The notes beneath the pieces were generated by a model, which made no database searches, was not told where the DNA came from, and was given only the letters and a program-made list of their open reading frames with translations. From assembly GCA_965368115.1 (NCBI GenBank), contig CBDULQ010000223.1:1-5709 (forward strand): a stretch of DNA of 5,709 nt, read 5' to 3'. The translations under genes and the position numbers were made by a program. Source of the stretch: CBDULQ01 sp965368115 (GTDB lineage: Bacteria > Pseudomonadota > Gammaproteobacteria > SZUA-229). This document shows, piece by piece, positions 1 to 5,534 of this stretch (position 1 is its first letter; each line of letters opens with the position of its first letter).

Positions 1-251
1 TCGAGGCACTGTTGAAGAAAGTCGGCCTCGATCCCAGTGAAGTGGCCTACGTCGGTGACGACGTGGTCGACCTGCCCGTCATGACTAAAGTCGGCCTGGC
101 CATCTGTGTGCAGGACGGCCATCCCTATGTGAAAAAACATGCGCACTGGATCACCGAACACGGCGGCGGTCGCGGTGCCGGCCGCGATGTGTGTGAAATG
201 ATTCTGGAAGCGCGCGGTCTATTAAGCGATATGCTGGCCTCTTACCTGTAA
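1..251 (+). CDS. kdsC: KdsC, 3-deoxy-D-manno-octulosonate 8-phosphate phosphatase (C-terminal part, 5' end outside window)
   Basis: KdsC is a cytoplasmic HAD-superfamily phosphatase that removes phosphate from Kdo-8-phosphate, giving the Kdo used for the LPS inner core. Only about the last 83 residues are present; the reading frame is open from base 3 and runs to TAA at 249-251, so the gene starts upstream. The visible part contains the HAD motif IV segment YVGDDVVDLPVM (acidic residues that bind Mg2+), then KVGLAICVQDGHP and a C-terminal GGRGAGRDVCEMIL. These match the family's usual C-terminal GGRGAxREVC tail, which reaches into the neighbouring active site of the tetramer. A TTG at base 12 is not the start, because homology continues upstream of it. 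The gene lies 12 bases before lptC, its usual neighbour, and is probably co-transcribed with it. The identification is firm; only the N-terminal part cannot be judged. Confidence 0.95.
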   Translation, partial: EALLKKVGLDPSEVAYVGDDVVDLPVMTKVGLAICVQDGHPYVKKHAHWITEHGGGRGAGRDVCEMILEARGLLSDMLASYL

Positions 252-263
252 ACCCGGAAGCTT

Positions 264-821
264 ATGCGCACCTTTATCAGCCTGTTGCTGGTTCTAACCC
301 TGGCCCTGTTCAGCCTCTGGTTTCAGGACCTGTTCAAGGCACCGGATATCATCAGTAAACCGAAACAGGCGCATTTTCCTGACTACTTTATGGAAGACTT
401 CAGTATCACCAGCATGAATCCGCAGGGGCATCCCGCCTACATCCTCACCGCGCAACGGATGGACCACTTCGCCGACGACGACAGTGCGGAGTTACAGCGG
501 CCAGTATTCGAATTCCGCGGCGACCGGGATCACTGGAAAATTTCCGCACAACGCGCCAGCATTACCGCCGAACGCGATGTCATCCACTTTTATGACGATG
601 TGCAACTGGTACGCAGCCAGTCCGCGCAGGATAAACCGATGCAAATCGAAACCAGCTACCTGAAAATCGATACCGAGCAGAAAATCGCCGAAACCGATCG
701 TCCGGCTCAGCTCACTTCCGGCGGACTGGAACTCAATACCCTGGGGATGATGCTCGATAACAACAGCGGCGTCCTGAAACTCAATGCACAGGTCAGGGGG
801 CGTTATGCGCCGATGCCTTAG
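264..821 (+). CDS. lptC: LptC, inner-membrane anchored LPS export protein
   Basis: LptC is a bitopic inner-membrane protein that takes LPS from the LptB2FG transporter and passes it to periplasmic LptA. The 185-residue product is close to the usual length (about 190). Residues 4-20 form a single hydrophobic N-terminal membrane anchor, and the rest is a periplasmic beta-jellyroll domain. Family landmarks visible are PDYFMEDF (39-46), HFADDDSAEL (68-77), the SGG...LGM stretch (152-162) and the terminal VRGRY (177-181). The ATG at 264 is preceded by GGAAG at 256-260, a usable though closely spaced ribosome binding site. The 3' end overlaps the lptA start by 17 bases, so translation of the two is probably coupled. 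Position between kdsC and lptA is the standard gammaproteobacterial arrangement. No truncation or odd composition is seen. Confidence 0.95.
   Translation: MRTFISLLLVLTLALFSLWFQDLFKAPDIISKPKQAHFPDYFMEDFSITSMNPQGHPAYILTAQRMDHFADDDSAELQRPVFEFRGDRDHWKISAQRASITAERDVIHFYDDVQLVRSQSAQDKPMQIETSYLKIDTEQKIAETDRPAQLTSGGLELNTLGMMLDNNSGVLKLNAQVRGRYAPMP
795..800 (+). promoter_or_regulatory. Shine-Dalgarno sequence deciding the lptA start
   Basis: AGGGGG ends four bases before the ATG at 805. It lies inside the end of lptC and supports 805, rather than the in-frame ATG at 784, as the lptA start. The 784 start would put seven extra residues (MHRSGGV) in front of a well-formed signal peptide. Confidence 0.6.
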
Positions 822-1359
822 TGCTTTACTCTGCATACTCAGCCTGTGTGCTGCAAACAGCCTGCATGCACGCAGCAGCGATGCGAATCAGCCGGTGCAT
901 ATCGAAGCGGACTCGGTGGAGATTCGTGAACAGGAGGGTGTCAGCATTTATCGCGGTCACGTGAAGATCAGCCGCGGCAGCATGTTGATCAAGGGCGAGC
1001 TGATTCATATCTTCAGCCAGGAGCAGAATATCGACCGCATCGAGGTTGAAGGCCAGCCTGCCAGTTTCTACCAGCTCAACGACGCCGGTGAGGAAATCAG
1101 CGCACAAAGCCTGGACATGACCTACACCGCCGCCGACGGCATCCTGGAAATGAAACAGGAGGCCATCCTGGTACAGCACCAGAACCGTTTCACCAGCCAG
1201 CACATCATTTACGACACCCGACAGGATATCGTGCGCGCCGGGGAACAGCCGACCACGACCGAGCAACCGGCCGAGCAGCAGACGCCGTCGCGGGTGACCA
1301 TCACCATCAAGCCGAAACAGGACGATCAAAACAAACAGCCGCCGGCGGACACACCATGA
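805..1359 (+). CDS. lptA: LptA, periplasmic LPS transport bridge protein
   Basis: LptA is the periplasmic OstA/LptA-type beta-jellyroll protein that polymerises end to end between LptC and LptD and shields the lipid A chains in transit. From ATG 805 the product is 184 residues, matching the usual 180-190. Residues 1-22 are a Sec signal peptide: RR near the start, a hydrophobic core LSALLCILSLCAA, and likely cleavage after SLHA. The mature domain opens with QPVHIEADSVEI (29-40) and the YRGHVKISRGSM turn (49-60), and ends with YDTRQDIVRAG (136-146). Residues 147-184 are a hydrophilic Thr/Gln/Pro/Lys-rich tail, expected to be disordered. An in-frame ATG at 784 is possible, but 805 has the better signal peptide and the AGGGGG site. 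The gene overlaps lptC by 17 bases and lptB by four (ATGA), so it sits inside a translationally coupled unit. Confidence 0.94.
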   Translation: MRRCLSALLCILSLCAANSLHARSSDANQPVHIEADSVEIREQEGVSIYRGHVKISRGSMLIKGELIHIFSQEQNIDRIEVEGQPASFYQLNDAGEEISAQSLDMTYTAADGILEMKQEAILVQHQNRFTSQHIIYDTRQDIVRAGEQPTTTEQPAEQQTPSRVTITIKPKQDDQNKQPPADTP

Positions 1360-2081
1360 GCATATTGCGTGCGCAACATCTGGCGAAAACCTTTCGCCGC
1401 CGCAAGGTGGTGGACGACGTCTCGCTGTCGGTAAAAAGTGGTGAGGTGGTCGGTCTGCTCGGTCCCAACGGCGCCGGCAAGACCACCAGCTTTTACATGA
1501 TGGTCGGTCTCATCCCCACCGACAGCGGCCGCATCGACCTGGACAACCAGGACATCACCCGATTGCCGATCCATGCCCGGGCCCGCCTGGGTATCGGCTA
1601 CCTGCCGCAGGAGGCCTCTGTGTTCCGCAAGCTGACGGTGAGCGACAACATCATGGCGATACTGGAAACCCGCAGCGACCTGAAACGCAGTCAGCGCGCC
1701 GAGCAGTTGCAGGTGCTGCTGGACGAACTGCAGATCGATCACATCCGTGACAATACCGGCATCAGCCTCTCGGGCGGCGAACGGCGGCGTGTGGAAATCG
1801 CGCGTGCGCTGGCTGCGCAGCCTCGCTTCATTCTGCTCGACGAACCCTTCGCCGGCGTCGATCCGATCTCCGTGCTGGACATCCAGCGCATCATCCATCA
1901 GCTCACCGAACGGGACATCGGCGTGCTGATCACCGACCACAATGTGCGTGAAACGCTTGGCATTTGCCAGCGTGCGTATATACTCAGCGCCGGCCAGGTG
2001 ATTGCTGAAGGCAGCCCGGAATCGGTGCTCAGCGACCAGCAGGTCAGGGATGTTTACCTGGGTCAAAACTTCCGCCTGTAG
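1356..2081 (+). CDS. lptB: LptB, ATPase of the LPS export ABC transporter
   Basis: LptB is the cytoplasmic nucleotide-binding subunit that forms a dimer with LptF/LptG and powers extraction of LPS from the inner membrane. The 241-residue length equals that of E. coli LptB. All ABC ATPase motifs are visible and intact: Walker A GPNGAGKTT (36-44), Q-loop Gln85, signature LSGGE (138-142), Walker B ILLDE (159-163, catalytic Glu163), D-loop near GVDP (167-170) and switch His195. Phe90, known in E. coli to couple LptB to LptF/G, is also present. The start ATG overlaps the lptA stop as ATGA, and GGCGGA at 1344-1349 is a modest ribosome binding site. lptF and lptG are not in this window, as is normal because they usually lie elsewhere. 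It is followed by the largest intergenic gap of the window. Confidence 0.97.
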   Translation: MSILRAQHLAKTFRRRKVVDDVSLSVKSGEVVGLLGPNGAGKTTSFYMMVGLIPTDSGRIDLDNQDITRLPIHARARLGIGYLPQEASVFRKLTVSDNIMAILETRSDLKRSQRAEQLQVLLDELQIDHIRDNTGISLSGGERRRVEIARALAAQPRFILLDEPFAGVDPISVLDIQRIIHQLTERDIGVLITDHNVRETLGICQRAYILSAGQVIAEGSPESVLSDQQVRDVYLGQNFRL

Positions 2082-2094
2082 CCGAATAAAAAAA

Positions 2095-2110
2095 TGGCAC
2101 AAGCCATGCA
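2095..2110 (+). promoter_or_regulatory. Sigma-54-like -24/-12 element upstream of rpoN
   Basis: TGGCAC, five bases, then ATGCA matches the sigma-54 consensus TGGCAC-N5-TTGCA at all but one position. The critical GG (2096-2097) and GC (2108-2109) are present with exactly ten bases between them. Transcription would begin near 2121, leaving a leader of about 56 bases before rpoN. The element overlaps a short inverted repeat (ATGGC 2094-2098, GCCAT 2103-2107). It could be a real promoter, a site of sigma-54 autorepression, or chance; an enhancer-binding-protein site would have to lie inside lptB and I did not identify one. Confidence 0.4.
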
Positions 2111-2128
2111 TGCGGGCCGAATTTGCAG

Positions 2129-2134
2129 TAGAAT
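2129..2134 (+). promoter_or_regulatory. Possible sigma-70 -10 box for rpoN
   Basis: TAGAAT matches five of six bases of the TATAAT consensus and would place transcription start near 2141. No acceptable -35 hexamer is found 15-19 bases upstream, and there is no extended -10 TGn. It is a weak candidate, offered because it lies in the only sizeable gap before rpoN. Confidence 0.25.
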
Positions 2135-2176
2135 CGACCTTAACACAGACTAGAAACGTAGTTCCTCATAACTAGA

Positions 2177-3676
2177 ATGAAGCAGTCCCTACAGCTCCGT
2201 ATCGGGCAATCCCTCACCATGACTCCCCAGTTGCAGCAGGCCATCAAGCTGTTGCAATTGTCTACGCTCGAGTTGCAGGCGGAGATCCAGGAAGCACTGG
2301 AATCCAATCCGATGCTGGAAATGGAGGACGAAAACCAGACCGATGCCGAGGAATCGCGTAACAACAAGGACGAACACGACGACAACAGTGCCGGCAGCAA
2401 TGATGACAGTATCGACGGTATGGAACGGGAATCCACCGCGCCGGACATCAACGAAAACCAGGAAATCCCCGACGACCTGCCGGTGGACTCGGCCTGGGAC
2501 GATATCTACGACCTGCCGACTACCGGCAGCGTCTCCGGTGACGACGACAAGGCACGCGAGTTTCTGGAAAACCAGAGCGGCGACAGCGAAGGCCTGATCG
2601 AACACCTGGAATGGCAGCTGCAGGTGACGCCGATGAGCGACACCGACCGCGCCATCGCCATCGCCATTCTCGACGCCATCGACGACGACGGCTACCTGAA
2701 AGAAAGCGTGGAAGACATCCATGCCGGGCTGGTCGACGAACTGGAAATCGATGAAGACGAAGTGGTCGCCGTGCTGCACCTGATCCAGCGCTTCGATCCG
2801 GTCGGTGTGGCGGCACGCGACCTGCGTGAATGCCTGCTGCTGCAACTGGGCCTGTTCCAGGCCGACGAACTGCCCATCGTCAACAAGGCGCGCCTGATCG
2901 TCCGCGATCACCTGGATCTACTGGGCAGTCATGACTATGCCAAACTGAAGCGCTACACTCGCCTGTCGGAAGAAGAACTGGCGGAAATCATCGCTTTCAT
3001 CCAGACCCTGAATCCGAAACCCGGCGCCAGCATTTCCCGTTCGTCCACCCAGTACATCGTGCCCGATGTGTTCGTACGTAAGGAGAAGGGCCGCTGGCTG
3101 GTGGAGCTGAACCCGGATACCGCGCCCAAGCTACGCGTCAACCCGCTGTATGCCAGTTACGTCAGCCGCGGCAGCCGCAGCGAGGAAAACAATTACCTGA
3201 AAAACAACCTGCAGGAAGCACGCTGGTTTATCAAGAGCTTACAGAGCCGCAACGAAACCCTGATGCGGGTGGCCACTGCAATAGTTGAACATCAGCGCAC
3301 TTTCCTTGAATATGGCGACGAAGGTATGAAACCGCTGGTGCTGCGCGACATCGCCGAAGAACTGGAACTGCACGAGTCCACCATCTCCCGGGTCACCACC
3401 CAGAAATACATGCACACACCGCGCGGTATTTTCGAATTCAAATATTTCTTCTCCAGCCATGTCAGCACCTCTGACGGCGGAGAATGCTCAGCTACGGCCA
3501 TTCGAGCCATGATTAAAAAGTTGATCGATAACGAAGACCCTCGCAAACCGATGAGCGATAATAAAATTGCAAGCTTGCTGGTTGAACAGGGCATTAATGT
3601 GGCGCGTCGCACCGTGGCCAAATACCGTGAAGCCATGGCGATTCCGCCGTCCAACGAACGAAAACGCCTTTCCTGA
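2177..3676 (+). CDS. rpoN: RpoN, RNA polymerase sigma-54 factor
   Basis: Sigma-54 binds core RNA polymerase and directs it to -24/-12 promoters that need an AAA+ enhancer-binding protein, controlling nitrogen, motility and other genes. The 499 residues are slightly longer than E. coli RpoN (477). Region I (about 1-50) shows the Gln/Leu-rich MTPQLQQAIKLLQLSTLELQ, which inhibits open-complex formation until activator arrives. Region II (about 51-130) is very acidic, rich in Asp, Glu and Asn, and accounts for the extra length. The core-binding part includes FDPVGVAARDL (206-216) and TLNPKPG (277-283). The DNA-binding part has the helix-turn-helix DIAEELELHESTISRVTTQK (391-410), which reads the -12 element, and the RpoN box ARRTVAKYRE (476-485), which reads the -24 element. 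The MKQ start matches the family. No Shine-Dalgarno sequence is evident, which suggests modest translation. It may be autoregulated through the upstream element. Confidence 0.97.
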   Translation: MKQSLQLRIGQSLTMTPQLQQAIKLLQLSTLELQAEIQEALESNPMLEMEDENQTDAEESRNNKDEHDDNSAGSNDDSIDGMERESTAPDINENQEIPDDLPVDSAWDDIYDLPTTGSVSGDDDKAREFLENQSGDSEGLIEHLEWQLQVTPMSDTDRAIAIAILDAIDDDGYLKESVEDIHAGLVDELEIDEDEVVAVLHLIQRFDPVGVAARDLRECLLLQLGLFQADELPIVNKARLIVRDHLDLLGSHDYAKLKRYTRLSEEELAEIIAFIQTLNPKPGASISRSSTQYIVPDVFVRKEKGRWLVELNPDTAPKLRVNPLYASYVSRGSRSEENNYLKNNLQEARWFIKSLQSRNETLMRVATAIVEHQRTFLEYGDEGMKPLVLRDIAEELELHESTISRVTTQKYMHTPRGIFEFKYFFSSHVSTSDGGECSATAIRAMIKKLIDNEDPRKPMSDNKIASLLVEQGINVARRTVAKYREAMAIPPSNERKRLS

Positions 3677-3680
3677 GGCG
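3665..3680 (+). other. Small hairpin over the rpoN stop codon
   Basis: CGCCT (3665-3669) and AGGCG (3676-3680) can pair around a six-base loop, with the TGA stop at 3674-3676. No T-run follows, so it is not an intrinsic terminator. It could modestly affect the rpoN-hpf junction in mRNA or be chance. Confidence 0.3.
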
Positions 3681-3701
3681 CGAAGTAAAATAAATGAAAC
3701 T

Positions 3702-3708
3702 TAAGGAG
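3702..3708 (+). promoter_or_regulatory. Strong Shine-Dalgarno sequence for hpf
   Basis: TAAGGAG is a near-perfect complement of the 16S rRNA 3' end, five bases before the ATG at 3714. Neither rpoN before it nor ptsN and hprK after it has anything comparable, which suggests hpf is translated more than its operon neighbours. Confidence 0.85.
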
Positions 3709-3713
3709 TTCAC

Positions 3714-4025
3714 ATGCAACTCAATCTGACTGGACACCACGTTGATATTACCGACTCTCTGCGCAACTATGTCGAAGAGAAAATCGAAAAACTGGAGCGT
3801 CATTTTGATAAGGTAACCAATACTCATGTTATCCTGTCGGTCGAAAGCACCCGACACAAGGCGGAAGCCACCGTCAACATGAGCGGCAACAATATTTTCG
3901 CGGAAAGCACCGAAGACAATATGTACGCCGCCATCGACAGCCTGATCGACAAGCTGGATCGCCAGGTCAAGAAGCACAAAGAAAAGATCACCAATCACCA
4001 CCACAAGCAACCGGACGTTGAATAA
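3714..4025 (+). CDS. hpf: HPF, short-form ribosome hibernation promoting factor
   Basis: HPF binds the decoding region of the 30S subunit in slow-growing cells and promotes 70S dimerisation into inactive 100S ribosomes. The 103-residue product is the short, single-domain type (E. coli HPF is 95) and lacks the C-terminal dimerisation domain of long HPF. The family start MQLNLTGHHVDITDSLRNYV (1-20), the beta-strand segment around VILSVES, and the basic helix with MYAAIDSLIDKLDRQVKKHK (70-89) match closely. The terminal KITNHHHKQPDVE extends slightly beyond E. coli HPF and is His-rich. The gene lies 37 bases after rpoN and 12 before ptsN, its standard place. Its strong Shine-Dalgarno site and AT-richer codons than the lpt genes suggest higher expression, but I could not find a convincing promoter of its own. 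Confidence 0.96.
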   Translation: MQLNLTGHHVDITDSLRNYVEEKIEKLERHFDKVTNTHVILSVESTRHKAEATVNMSGNNIFAESTEDNMYAAIDSLIDKLDRQVKKHKEKITNHHHKQPDVE

Positions 4026-4037
4026 GCTTGTAATATC

Positions 4038-4502
4038 ATGGACATCAGTCAACTGCTAAAACCAGACCGCGTTATCTGTCTGAGCGAAATCAGCAGTAAA
4101 AAACGCACCCTAGAAGAACTCAGTCAGTTACTCGGCCTGGGAGCAGTTGACCTGGACCCCGCCGATATATTCAACCGGCTCATCGAACGCGAACGGCTCG
4201 GCTCCACCGGCCTGGGCCACGGTGTCGCCCTGCCCCACGCACGCATCGGCAACAATGACAAAACCATCGGCGCCTTCATCAAACTCGACCAGGGCGTCGA
4301 TTTCGACAGCCCCGACCTGCAACGCGCCGATCTGCTGTTTGCCCTGCTGGTGCCGGAAAACCACACCGATGAACATTTGAAAATACTCGCTGGTCTGGCC
4401 GGCATGTTCAGCGATACCGAATTCTGCACCGAATTACGTGCCTGCACCGACAGCGACCAGTTATTCAGGAAAATTTCCACTTATCAAAACAGCCGGGAAT
4501 AA
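4038..4502 (+). CDS. ptsN: PtsN, nitrogen-PTS EIIA-Ntr regulatory protein
   Basis: EIIA-Ntr is the last phosphoacceptor of the nitrogen phosphotransferase relay (EI-Ntr PtsP, NPr PtsO, EIIA-Ntr) and acts as a cytoplasmic regulator, for example of potassium uptake in E. coli, not in sugar import. The 154-residue product is a complete PTS EIIA type-2 (fructose/mannitol) domain. GLGHGVALPHARI (58-70) contains the phosphorylated active-site His67, corresponding to His73 of E. coli PtsN. LLFALLVPENHTDEHLKILAGLAGMF is the second conserved block, whose DEHLKIL region packs near the active site. The start lies 12 bases after the hpf stop with no recognisable Shine-Dalgarno site, so translation may depend on ribosomes finishing hpf. 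The stop is TAA followed by CAG, and the frame stays open all the way to hprK, which is in the same frame. Confidence 0.95.
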   Translation: MDISQLLKPDRVICLSEISSKKRTLEELSQLLGLGAVDLDPADIFNRLIERERLGSTGLGHGVALPHARIGNNDKTIGAFIKLDQGVDFDSPDLQRADLLFALLVPENHTDEHLKILAGLAGMFSDTEFCTELRACTDSDQLFRKISTYQNSRE

Positions 4503-4586
4503 CAGGTCCTTAAATGCGGCAGGCGACTGACATCAGCAGCATCCCGATCCGATCGACGACAGGGTTTTCAGTTTGATGACACTATT
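4503..4586 (+). other. ptsN-hprK gap, open in frame, with two mini-ORFs
   Basis: The 84 bases are exactly 28 sense codons in the shared ptsN/hprK frame with no stop, so only the TAA at 4500-4502 separates the two genes. In another frame an ATG at 4514, preceded by CAGG, opens a 20-codon ORF ending TGA at 4574-4576. That stop overlaps an ATG at 4576 (TGATG) opening an eight-codon ORF ending at 4602, inside hprK. I see no convincing promoter or terminator. Whether the mini-ORFs are translated is unknown; they could couple translation into hprK, which has no Shine-Dalgarno site. Confidence 0.35.
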
Positions 4587-5534
4587 ATGTTCAAGCCGCT
4601 AACACCCGACATCATTTATCGACACCTGAAGCAGCATATCGACCTGCAATGGCTGGCCGGCGAGCAACTGGCGGAACGCCCCATCCACCAGAAACTGCGA
4701 CTCAGTCAACAGGCCACGCTGATCGGCCATCTCAACCTGATCCATCCCAATCGCATCCAGGTCATCGGCAAAATCGAGACCGCATACCTGAACCGACTCG
4801 ACGAACAATATCGCGAACGCACCCTGGCGCAGATCTTCGAACGTCGCCTGGCGGCACTGGTGGTCAGCGACGGCATCGATGTCGACCCGCACCTCATGGC
4901 ACTCGCCGACCAGCACAAGACTCCCCTGTTCGGCAGTCAGTTAAGCAGCAGCGAGCTCATCGACCGGGTGCGTTTTTACCTGTCGACACTGCTGGCGGAA
5001 AGCACCACTCTGCATGGCGTGTTCATGGAAGTCATGGGCACCGGTGTACTGATTACCGGCGACAGCAATGTCGGCAAGAGCGAACTGGCACTGGAACTGA
5101 TTACCCGCGGCCATCGCCTGGTGGCCGACGATGCTCCGGTGTTCTCGCGCGTCGCGCCGCAGTTGCTGAGCGGCGCCTGCCCGGATGTGCTCAAGGATTT
5201 CATGGAAGTCCGCGGTCTGGGTGTGTTGAATATTCGCGCCATGTATGGGGAAAATGCCATTAAGGAAAACAAGTTTCTACGCCTTGTCATTCATCTCGAA
5301 TCCATGTCCAATAAGCAACAACAACAACTGGATCGGCTCTACGGTGCGCGTTCGGTACAGACCATTCTCGGTGTGGAAATTCCCCAGGTGATGCTGCCGG
5401 TCGCTTCCGGTCGCAACCTGGCGGTAATGGTCGAGGCCGCGGTGCGTAATCATCTGCTCATGGAACAGGGCCATAATGCCAGCGACGAATTTGTACGGCG
5501 CCAACAGGAATTTATAGATAATCAATCATCATGA
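4587..5534 (+). CDS. hprK: HprK, HPr kinase/phosphorylase
   Basis: HprK is a bifunctional, P-loop enzyme that phosphorylates a serine of HPr-type carriers with ATP or PPi and removes it by phosphorolysis, thereby controlling PTS phosphate flow. In Proteobacteria it accompanies ptsN and acts in regulation, not catabolite repression of the Firmicute kind. The 315 residues match the usual 305-325. The N-terminal domain (about 1-130) is the typical poorly conserved half. The catalytic half shows conserved His143 in LHGVFMEVMG, P-loop GDSNVGKS (158-165), RGHRLVADDAP (174-184) with Asp181/Asp182, the HprK signature MEVRGLGVLNIRAMYG (206-221) with metal-ligand Glu207, and the C-terminal GRNLAVMVEAAVRNH helix. 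A four-Gln run precedes LDRL. Asn161 replaces the usual Gly of the P-loop. Start ATG 4587 lacks a Shine-Dalgarno site; the end overlaps rapZ as ATGA. Confidence 0.94.
   Translation: MFKPLTPDIIYRHLKQHIDLQWLAGEQLAERPIHQKLRLSQQATLIGHLNLIHPNRIQVIGKIETAYLNRLDEQYRERTLAQIFERRLAALVVSDGIDVDPHLMALADQHKTPLFGSQLSSSELIDRVRFYLSTLLAESTTLHGVFMEVMGTGVLITGDSNVGKSELALELITRGHRLVADDAPVFSRVAPQLLSGACPDVLKDFMEVRGLGVLNIRAMYGENAIKENKFLRLVIHLESMSNKQQQQLDRLYGARSVQTILGVEIPQVMLPVASGRNLAVMVEAAVRNHLLMEQGHNASDEFVRRQQEFIDNQSS

Larger units (their letters stand above)
2082..2176 (+). promoter_or_regulatory. lptB-rpoN intergenic region, candidate rpoN promoter region
   Basis: This 95-base gap is the longest in the window and is AT-rich at its start (seven consecutive A at 2088-2094). 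It contains a sigma-54-like element at 2095-2110 and a possible sigma-70 -10 hexamer at 2129-2134, listed separately. No clear Shine-Dalgarno sequence precedes the rpoN ATG at 2177. A break in tight gene overlap at this point fits rpoN having its own promoter in addition to read-through from the lpt genes. This is inferred from layout and motifs only. Confidence 0.5.

Noticed and set aside
728..760. Possible sigma-E promoter inside lptC (GGAACTC at 728-734), as E. coli has one ahead of lptA
   Set aside because: The -35 resembles GGAACTT, but the only -10-like sequence, TCGAT at 754, lies 19 bases away, longer than the usual 15-17, and matches poorly.
784..804. Upstream in-frame ATG for lptA at 784
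   Set aside because: It would add MHRSGGV before the signal peptide. The ATG at 805 has AGGGGG at good spacing and gives a standard signal peptide and length.
2189..2911. Long minus-strand ORF of 240 codons opposite rpoN
   Set aside because: It is opposite a clearly real gene in GC-biased DNA, has no recognisable domain, and reflects codon bias of rpoN. The same holds for the minus-strand ORF at 1326-2111 opposite lptB.
3686..3691. TAAAAT as a -10 box for an hpf promoter
   Set aside because: No -35 hexamer at a suitable distance (AACGCC or ACGCCT only), and A/T-rich sequence before a start codon is expected anyway.
3500..4030. AT-richer stretch across the rpoN 3' end and hpf as a sign of transfer
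   Set aside because: Both genes are in their conserved place with close gammaproteobacterial matches. Expression-related codon choice is a simpler explanation.
4649..5263. 204-codon plus-strand ORF within hprK in another frame
   Set aside because: Its Arg/Pro/Gly/His-rich composition is typical of an out-of-frame shadow, and hprK in this stretch has intact catalytic motifs.
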